Shown piece after piece: positions 32,420-38,876 of a stretch of 64,000 bases of DNA. The notes beneath the pieces were generated by a model. That model did not search any database. It saw only the letters and a program-made list of their open reading frames with translations, and was not told the origin of the DNA. The stretch is taken from positions 62,001 through 126,000 of the forward strand of contig NZ_JAATEN010000007.1 of the NCBI RefSeq assembly GCF_012034935.1, read 5' to 3'. A program made the position numbers and the translations under genes. How positions within the stretch are numbered: the first letter of the stretch is position 1; each line of letters starts with the position of its first letter. Origin of the DNA: Streptomyces zingiberis (GTDB lineage: Bacteria > Actinomycetota > Actinomycetes > Streptomycetales > Streptomycetaceae).

Positions 32420-32665
32420 TCAAGTGACGGTCTTCGCTGACAGCAGGTCAACGATGGTCGCAACACTCTCGAAATTTCCAAACGCCAGCTCATCGTCCTC
32501 GAAAATCACACCGAACCGTTCCTCCAGGCGAAGTGTGAGTTCTACGCTTGCCAGCGAGTCAAGACCCAGAGAATTCAACGACGCACTGTCCGCCATCGTG
32601 GGCGCATCGGGCACGAGTACACGCACCACCTCTCGCACGGCGATTGCTATCTCAGATTGATCCAC
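32420..32665 (-). CDS. Acyl/peptidyl carrier protein
   Basis: An 81-residue carrier protein. The phosphopantetheine attachment serine is S37 in LNSLGLDSLASVELTLRLEE, in the usual position near the middle. The GTG at 32665 has GAGGAG 9 bases upstream; the frame is open for 47 codons before it, but the family match begins here. It is divergent from the adenylating ligase gene, which probably loads it. No phosphopantetheinyl transferase is encoded nearby, so a housekeeping enzyme would have to activate it. Confidence 0.88.
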   Translation of the reverse strand: MDQSEIAIAVREVVRVLVPDAPTMADSASLNSLGLDSLASVELTLRLEERFGVIFEDDELAFGNFESVATIVDLLSAKTVT

Positions 32666-32734
32666 GCAGCCTGTCTCCTCGATGACATTCGGCACCTCGG
32701 ACGGCCGACGGCCGTTCCGGGCGAAGCGGAGTGA

Positions 32735-32746
32735 CACCCCGGGGTG
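32735..32746. promoter_or_regulatory. 12-bp perfect palindrome in the divergent ACP/ligase promoter region
   Basis: CACCCCGGGGTG lies in the 295-base region between the two divergent operons of block A. A weak sigma70-like pair for the rightward operon (TTGCAA at 32781, CATATC at 32804, 17 bases apart) is 35 bases further on. The palindrome could bind a shared regulator, but no regulator gene exists within block A. Confidence 0.35.
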
Positions 32747-32960
32747 AGCGCACGTTACACCTGAAGGGAGTCCTTCTGCTTTGCAACAGTGCGGTTCGTT
32801 GCGCATATCAGCAAATCGAGAGACAGCCGGTTCCTCAGTCGATCAATGTAGGGTGCGCCGACCGTGGAGCCGGAGGTACCTCCTCCAGGCGCGGCCACGG
32901 AGAAACGACCGATCAACGAGTGGAGGCGATGGGTGTGACGGATTGCCGAGAGGTGATGCG

Positions 32961-34478
32961 ATGACTGTCTCGCCATCCACCGAGGGACTTCGCCCCGCTC
33001 CCCCTGCCTTCAGCGATCTGGCCGGCCTCCTGGAGTTCGCCGCGCGAGCGCACGCCGCACGGTCCGCGGTCCGTACCACGGACGGGAATTCGCTCACGTG
33101 GTCCGAGCTCGGTCTGGCCGGGCGGCGGCTGTCCGGGGCACTCGCCGCCGCCGGCGTCGGACGGGGTGACCGGGTGATCGTGTCCCTGGCGCCCGGTCCC
33201 GGGTTCGCTACGGCGCTCCTGGCAGTCCTGCGACTCGGCGCGGTCCTGGTGCCGGCCCGGCACAGTGCCACCGCGTACGAGCTGGAGTGGCTGGTACGGG
33301 ACGCAGATCCGGCCGTTGCGGTCGCGGACGGCCCGGCAGCCGGGCTGATCGAGCAGACCGGCGTTGCTGTCCTGAGGCCTGCTGATCGGTACGGCGAAGA
33401 GACGTCCACCCCCGCGGCAGCACCGATCGAGGGCACCGACCCGGCTCTGCTGCTCTACACCTCAGGTAGCACCGGCCGCCCCAAGGGAATCGTGTGCCCG
33501 CATGCTGCGGTGCTGTTCGCCGTGCGAGCCATTGCCGACCGGGTGGATTACCATTCCGACGACATCGTGTGGAACCGGCTCCCGTTTTCGTTCGACTATG
33601 GTCTCTACCAGCTGTTCCTGTGCGCGTTGGCCGGTGCTGAACTCGTCGTACCGACAGCGGAACTGTCCGCCCGTGAGCTGGTACAGATCCGTGCCGCACG
33701 GGCAACGGTCGTCCCTGTCGTACCCGCGTTGGCCCACACGCTCCTACGACTGGCCCTGCGCGATCCTGAACCGACCCACGTCCGGTTGTTCACCAACACC
33801 GGTGCGGCGCTCCGTCCGGCCCGCACCGCGCAACTGCGCACGGCGTTCCCGGGTGCCGGCATCGTCCTGATGTACGGCATGAGCGAGTGCAAGCGCATCA
33901 CGGTGGCAGCCCCGGACGAGGACTTGATCAGCCCCGGGAGCGTCGGACGCGCTCTGCCCGGCACCCGGCTCTTCATCGTGGACTCCGCGGCGCGGCCGCT
34001 GCCGCCAGGTGAGACCGGCGAGATCGTTTCGGCCGGCCCGCATGTGATGGACGGCTATTGGCACGCACCGGTGGAGACCGCGCTGAGGTTCCGGCCCTCA
34101 CCCGACGGCCAGGGCAAGGCGGTGTTCACCGGGGACCGCGGCAGGCTCGACCACTCGGGCAGGCTGTACTTCCTGGGGCGCGACGACGACATGTTCAAGC
34201 ATCGCGGGTGGCGGATGAGCAGCACAGAACTGGAAGCCGTCCTCTCGGACATCCCAGGCGTCGAAGCTGCGGCAGCCCTGCCGCCCGAGCCCGAGGGCCG
34301 GCTGACCGTGTGGGCGGTGACCGCGCTCACTCCCGGTCAAGTCCTCGACGGAGTGCGGGAGCGACTCGGTCACGAGCGGACCCCGGACCGTTGCATCGTG
34401 CTCGGCCGTCTCCCGCTGACCGCTCACGGCAAAGTCGATACATCAGAACTCCGCCGAACGGCTGCGACGCAGTCATGA
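32961..34478 (+). CDS. AMP-forming carboxylate/amino-acid ligase (adenylation enzyme)
   Basis: A 505-residue ANL-superfamily enzyme. The ATP-binding loop is LLYTSGSTGRPKG, followed by LPFSFDYGLYQLFLCAL, the adenine motif LMYGMSECKR, the hinge region RGRLDHSGRLYFLGRDDDMF and the terminal catalytic lysine in TAHGKVDTSELR. The arrangement resembles stand-alone amino-acid ligases that load a separate carrier protein, including the ligase adjoining a LysA-like decarboxylase in exosortase-associated clusters. The ATG at 32961 follows GAGAGGTG. It is the first gene of the rightward operon, with the decarboxylase start overlapping its stop (ATGA). Substrate not predictable by eye. Confidence 0.85.
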   Translation: MTVSPSTEGLRPAPPAFSDLAGLLEFAARAHAARSAVRTTDGNSLTWSELGLAGRRLSGALAAAGVGRGDRVIVSLAPGPGFATALLAVLRLGAVLVPARHSATAYELEWLVRDADPAVAVADGPAAGLIEQTGVAVLRPADRYGEETSTPAAAPIEGTDPALLLYTSGSTGRPKGIVCPHAAVLFAVRAIADRVDYHSDDIVWNRLPFSFDYGLYQLFLCALAGAELVVPTAELSARELVQIRAARATVVPVVPALAHTLLRLALRDPEPTHVRLFTNTGAALRPARTAQLRTAFPGAGIVLMYGMSECKRITVAAPDEDLISPGSVGRALPGTRLFIVDSAARPLPPGETGEIVSAGPHVMDGYWHAPVETALRFRPSPDGQGKAVFTGDRGRLDHSGRLYFLGRDDDMFKHRGWRMSSTELEAVLSDIPGVEAAAALPPEPEGRLTVWAVTALTPGQVLDGVRERLGHERTPDRCIVLGRLPLTAHGKVDTSELRRTAATQS

Positions 34479-35764
34479 CGGAGCCCTCCACCGAGTCGGG
34501 AGTTCCTACGTCGACCAGGCGCCATCTGACACAGATCATCCAGAGCGTCGGCACCCCCGCATACGTCTACGATCTCGGCGTCGTGCGCTCCTCATTCGCA
34601 GCTCTCCGGGAGGACCTTCCGGCCGCCTCGGAGCTGTTCTACTCCCTGAAGGCCAACCCTCACCCGCTTGTGGTGGCTCAACTTGCCGATCTGGGCGCAC
34701 GGGCGGAAGTCAGCTCGACCGGCGAGTTGTCCGTAGCACTGGCGGCAGGCTGCCCCGCGCACGGCGTGCTGTACACCGGACCGGGCAAGACGATGGCAGA
34801 ACTGGAAGACGCACTCCATCGTGGGGTGCGGCTGTTCTCCGTCGAGTCCGTCACCGATCGGCAGCGTCTGGCCGAAGCCTGCTCGCGAACGGGCAGCACC
34901 GCCGACTATCTGATTCGGGTCAACAGCCCGAGGGGCAGCACTGGCGGATCCCTCCGCATGACTGGTCGCCCCAGCGCCTTTGGCGTCGATCACAACGACT
35001 CCCAGGCTCTTGACCGGCTGCTGCGACCGCTCGGAGCGGTCCGGCCGGTGGGGATGCACACCTTCTGCGCAACCAACATCGCAGATCCCGTGGCACTGGC
35101 GGCCGAGTTCGAGCAGTCCGTTCGTACGATCGCCGCAATTGCCGGGCCTGCCGGATTCACCCCCCAGGTACTCGACCTCGGCGGAGGATTCCCGGCTCCG
35201 TTCGCCCGCCCCGGATCATTACCTCGCCACCCCCAGCTCCGCGCGGCCATCGACGCCGCCCTGGACACGGCCTTCCCCGATCAGCGCCGCAACGGCACGC
35301 GCGTGCTCTTCGAGTCCGGCCGGGCCCTGACGGCAACGGCCGGAACCCTGCTCACCACCGTTCTGGACGTCAAACTCAGTGGTGATCGCGTCTTTGCCGT
35401 GCTGGATGCCGGCGTCAATGTCCTCGGCGGAATGTCGGGACTTGGCCGGCTCAGGTCGCCGAGCGTTGTCCCCATCCCTCTCGGTGAAGGAACACCCGCC
35501 TCTGAACTCAGCCCGGCCGGTCCGGTGACTCTGGTCGGCCCGCTGTGCACGCCCCTCGATGTACTCGCTCCGGCCGTTGAAGGTCTGTCCCTCTCCCCAG
35601 GTCAGACGCTGGCGATTCCCAACACCGGTGCCTATGGGCCTACCGCGAGTCTTCTGGGATTCCTCAGCCGTACTCCGCCTGCCGAGGTCGTGGTCGACGG
35701 CGACCGCATCGTCGCCGCAGGCCGCCTCGGACTGCACACCCAGGAAGTTGTTCTCCGTGGCTGA
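34475..35764 (+). CDS. PLP-dependent decarboxylase, LysA/ornithine-decarboxylase fold type III
   Basis: A 429-residue protein with an alanine-racemase-like barrel and a C-terminal beta domain. The PLP lysine is K59 in FYSLKANPHPLVV, the Gly-rich phosphate loop is LDLGGGFPAPF, and the C-terminal active-site cysteine is in VGPLCTPLDVL, followed by NTGAYGPTAS. The canonical HxHxGSQ segment is replaced by GMHTFCATNIAD, so the substrate may differ from diaminopimelate. In vicenistatin-type pathways a homologue decarboxylates an aminoacyl group while it is bound to a carrier protein, which fits the neighbouring ligase and ACP. It has a Leu-TTA codon at 35219. Confidence 0.82.
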   Translation: MTEPSTESGVPTSTRRHLTQIIQSVGTPAYVYDLGVVRSSFAALREDLPAASELFYSLKANPHPLVVAQLADLGARAEVSSTGELSVALAAGCPAHGVLYTGPGKTMAELEDALHRGVRLFSVESVTDRQRLAEACSRTGSTADYLIRVNSPRGSTGGSLRMTGRPSAFGVDHNDSQALDRLLRPLGAVRPVGMHTFCATNIADPVALAAEFEQSVRTIAAIAGPAGFTPQVLDLGGGFPAPFARPGSLPRHPQLRAAIDAALDTAFPDQRRNGTRVLFESGRALTATAGTLLTTVLDVKLSGDRVFAVLDAGVNVLGGMSGLGRLRSPSVVPIPLGEGTPASELSPAGPVTLVGPLCTPLDVLAPAVEGLSLSPGQTLAIPNTGAYGPTASLLGFLSRTPPAEVVVDGDRIVAAGRLGLHTQEVVLRG

Positions 35765-36932
35765 AACCAGCAGCACACCTCCCCCGACCGGCGTTCCTGC
35801 CTCTCTCATGGAGCTGGTCGGTCGCCATGCCCGCGAAGTCGACCGTGATGCGCGCTTCCCCACCGAAAGTATGGCGGCCTTGCGGAGGAACGGCTACCTG
35901 GGTTACCTCGTACCTGCGGAATACGGCGGCATGGGCGGCAGCTTGAACGGGCTGGTCAGCGACGCAAAAGATCTCGCCGGTGCCTGCATGTCCACGGCGC
36001 TGATCTGGGCGATGCACTGCCAGCAGGTCGACTGCCTGGTTCGGCACGCCGGTCCAGACCTCAAGTCAGAGGTCTTACCGCGCATCGCGTCCGGTGAGAT
36101 CTACCTTGCATCAGTCACCACCGGCACGGGCGGCGGGCACCTCATGTCCGTCGACGACAGCCTCACCGGTGCGCCTGACGGCAATCTCCTCGCCCTGGGG
36201 CGAACCGCCCCCGTGGTTACCGGCGGGGAGTACGCCGATGCATTTCTGGTGACGATGCAAGACGACACCGACCACTCCGGCCACGGAGTTTCTCTAATCT
36301 ACGCCAGTCGTGCGGACCTGACGATACGCCGGGTCGGCGAGTGGAACCCGCTGGGCATGCGGGCCACCGCCAGCGGAGCGCTGCGTCTGGACGGAACCGT
36401 CCGCCGGGACCGGCTGGTCGGACAGCCCGGGCGTTTCCGCGAGGTCTCCCACGACAGCATGATCCCGTTGGGTCACCTGGCCTGGAGCGCATGCTGGCTC
36501 GGGGCCGCCCAGAAGGCATTTTCCGGTTTGCTGCACCAGATCGGAAAAACGATTCGGGTGGATCGCGGTTCACCACTGGTTCAGGAGCGCATTGCCCGCA
36601 TTCGCGTTGATCTGGAATTGGTCAACGCCTACCTGAGGCGGACCTGCGAAGAGATCGAGTCCCAGCGCGATCGGGGTCAGAGCCCCAACAGGCCGGATCT
36701 CCACATACACCTCAACACGCTGAAAATAGCCGCATCCGAACTCACCTTTCGCGCGGTCGACCGCATGGTGCAGTTGGCCGGCCTGGCCGTCGGTTACAGC
36801 GCGGACGCCCCCATTCCGCTGGAACGCGTTTTCCGCGACCTGCGCTCGGCGGCGCTCAACTACTCCAACGACCGTCTCCTGACCGCGACCGGAATCCTCA
36901 GCCTGGCCGACCGCTCCGTGCGCCTGCTGTGA
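35757..36932 (+). CDS. Acyl-CoA (acyl-carrier-protein) dehydrogenase family flavoenzyme
   Basis: A 391-residue acyl-CoA dehydrogenase-fold protein: N-terminal helical domain (LRRNGYLGYLVPAEYGGMGG), middle beta domain (SVTTGTGGGHLMSVDD) and a C-terminal FAD-binding helical domain with HLNTLKIAASELTFRAVDRM. In pathways with a loading ligase and carrier protein, such enzymes often oxidise the carrier-bound aminoacyl thioester (for example prolyl-PCP oxidases). The GTG at 35757 overlaps the decarboxylase end by 8 bases and has AGGAAG 9 bases upstream. It has one Leu-TTA codon at 36075. Confidence 0.82.
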   Translation: MAETSSTPPPTGVPASLMELVGRHAREVDRDARFPTESMAALRRNGYLGYLVPAEYGGMGGSLNGLVSDAKDLAGACMSTALIWAMHCQQVDCLVRHAGPDLKSEVLPRIASGEIYLASVTTGTGGGHLMSVDDSLTGAPDGNLLALGRTAPVVTGGEYADAFLVTMQDDTDHSGHGVSLIYASRADLTIRRVGEWNPLGMRATASGALRLDGTVRRDRLVGQPGRFREVSHDSMIPLGHLAWSACWLGAAQKAFSGLLHQIGKTIRVDRGSPLVQERIARIRVDLELVNAYLRRTCEEIESQRDRGQSPNRPDLHIHLNTLKIAASELTFRAVDRMVQLAGLAVGYSADAPIPLERVFRDLRSAALNYSNDRLLTATGILSLADRSVRLL

Positions 36933-36990
36933 GACGGCCGCACGGTCGGCGAAGGAACACGGGACCCCAACGAAAGGAAGCGCATTCACG

Positions 36991-38136
36991 ATGAGTACCC
37001 CCCTCGATGCCGGACCGGCCGGAGTGAGCATGTCTGACAAGATCTGGGAGGTACTGATCACCGTCGCGGCGGCCCGCGCGATTCCCGACGGACGGGAGCG
37101 CGTCACACCGCTCCTGGCCGGCCCGGGCTTCGACTTCGAAGCCCTGTTCGGAAGAGCGGCACGTCACCACCTGCTGGCGGCCTTGGCCGACTTCCTCCAG
37201 GTCCAAGGCCTGCGCGATGCCGTTCCCCCTCGGCTGCTCAGCCAAGCGGACATCCTCCGCAATGCCGGACAGCATCGCGCGGCGACCTTGACCGAAGAAG
37301 CGGCACGCCTCGGCGAGGTCCTCCGCAAGGCGGGTGTTTCCGGAGCCTGGACCAAGGGCGTGGTGGCACACCACACCCTCTACGAACACTCCGGCGCCCG
37401 GCTTTTCAACGACATCGACATCATGATTCACCCACAACACCGTAAGACGGCCGACGAGGCACTCACCGCCTCGGGTTACAGCCGCAACTCGCGCTACGAT
37501 GCCGCCACCCGCACCCTGGCGCCTTTGCCGAAGGCGGAATTGCGGGTATATCAGCTTTCCCCGGATCACCTTCCGCACTACCATCGCCTCGGACCAGACC
37601 CTGTGGTCTCGTACATCGCAGTCGATGTGGCCAACAGCTTCACCTGGCACACCAGTTCCTGGCAGGTGCCGATGGAAGAGGCCCTGACGGAACTGCGCCG
37701 TGTCGACACCGGATCCGGGCAGCAGCTTCACACCCTCACGCCCACTTACGCCTTCCTGTTCACGTGCCTCCACCTGTTCCGGGAAGGCTGGCTCACTCGC
37801 GTCGCCTCCGTCAAGCCACTCACGCTGGCCCAGTTCGGCGATGTGGTCACCGAATGGCATCGGCTTCGCCCCGCCGAGCGCACCGAGGTCCACCACATGA
37901 TCAAACGGCTCAACTTGACTCAGCCGATGGCCTGGGTAGTTGCGCACACCGATTCCCTCTTCGGATCCGATATCTCCGCGGAACTGGACCTCACATCTGA
38001 AGCCACCCAAGAGTGGCTCGCCACCTCCATGCTTCCCGATGGCCCATCAGAAGTTTCGCCGGCCACGATGGAGCATCGCCTGCGCCGCCCACTGGGCCCG
38101 TACACAACAGCCGGACTGGATGTGCGTGCTGATTAG
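36991..38136 (+). CDS. Nucleotidyltransferase family protein (PF14907-like)
   Basis: A 381-residue protein with a nucleotidyltransferase motif in ARLFNDIDIMIHPQHR, preceded by WTKGVVAHHTLYEHSG. It resembles the uncharacterised family PF14907, members of which occur beside kinases in RiPP and other natural-product clusters. Some act on phosphorylated groups made by a partner kinase. The ATG at 36991 follows AAAGGAAG at good spacing. It ends the rightward operon, 108 bases before a strong terminator. Confidence 0.72.
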   Translation: MSTPLDAGPAGVSMSDKIWEVLITVAAARAIPDGRERVTPLLAGPGFDFEALFGRAARHHLLAALADFLQVQGLRDAVPPRLLSQADILRNAGQHRAATLTEEAARLGEVLRKAGVSGAWTKGVVAHHTLYEHSGARLFNDIDIMIHPQHRKTADEALTASGYSRNSRYDAATRTLAPLPKAELRVYQLSPDHLPHYHRLGPDPVVSYIAVDVANSFTWHTSSWQVPMEEALTELRRVDTGSGQQLHTLTPTYAFLFTCLHLFREGWLTRVASVKPLTLAQFGDVVTEWHRLRPAERTEVHHMIKRLNLTQPMAWVVAHTDSLFGSDISAELDLTSEATQEWLATSMLPDGPSEVSPATMEHRLRRPLGPYTTAGLDVRAD

Positions 38137-38243
38137 CCTCGATCCTGCATGACGGTCAGCGCCATGCAAGAACCGGTCGCCTCGGGCCGGAAAGGCGCCC
38201 GGCCCCTTCCGCGACGTCTGAAGATTCTCCGAGATGGATCCGG

Positions 38244-38283
38244 AAACCCCTCCTGACCCGTACGCGCGGGACGAGAGGGGTTT
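38244..38283 (+). terminator. Terminator of the rightward operon of block A
   Basis: A 9-bp stem AAACCCCTC / GAGGGGTTT (38244-38252 with 38275-38283) encloses a second short stem (CCCG 38257-38260 with CGGG 38267-38270) and is followed by a further T. This is one of the few hairpins here ending in T residues. Confidence 0.75.
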
Positions 38284-38876
38284 TCGGGCGTCCCTGGGGC
38301 GGGCCGCCGTCATGCTCCGCGTATCCATGCTCGTGTCAGGCCGGTCGCGCAGGGGACGGGACGGCCGATCCCCGCGACGCAACGCTCCCGCGTGACGATC
38401 CCGCCCGCCGCGTTTCCCCGAAGGCACGGAACCGGCACCACCTGATTCGAACCCCCATTCACAGCCGAACACCCGTCCCACAACAATCCGTTGAACGCTC
38501 GAACATTATCGCGTATCCCGATGAATACGAGGCGTTCTTGCCGTGCCGGCAGACTCCATGGATACGATATTGCGCGCTGTCCGTGACGGCGGTCGGCGGG
38601 GTCGGGAATGAGGGCGGGGGACCGTGATTGAGCTGCGAGAACACTCAATCCACGGCGATTTTACCCGAATTCGTGAAGGCGTGTTCACTTCTCGGACTCG
38701 CGACATGCGCAAACCGTCCTCCCGCGACCGCCGCACATCGGGTCCACGCAACGGCGAGGGCCCCTCTTCATTCCGTGACCCGGCCGCCGGCGTCCACGCC
38801 CGGGGTCACGACGTGCACGGGCGGCGCAAAGCGAGTGCTTCGTTCTCACGACAAGAGACATGTGGAGTGTGGTGCA
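38284..38876. other. Gene-free stretch before the surface-protein gene
   Basis: I see no coding region: GC content drops and third-position bias disappears in all frames. It contains a short TTCGAA-centred motif that recalls a tRNA T-loop but has no pairing stem. The promoter of the surface-protein gene should lie near the right end. Confidence 0.45.

Noticed and set aside
38149..38256. A 35-codon plus-strand frame directly after the nucleotidyltransferase gene.
   Set aside because: It has no ribosome site and runs into the terminator hairpin at 38244.
38430..38470. GATTCGAACCCCC on the plus strand, which resembles the T-loop of a tRNA on the minus strand.
   Set aside because: The five-base T stem does not pair, and no anticodon or acceptor stem can be found around it, so it is neither a tRNA nor a convincing attachment-site remnant.
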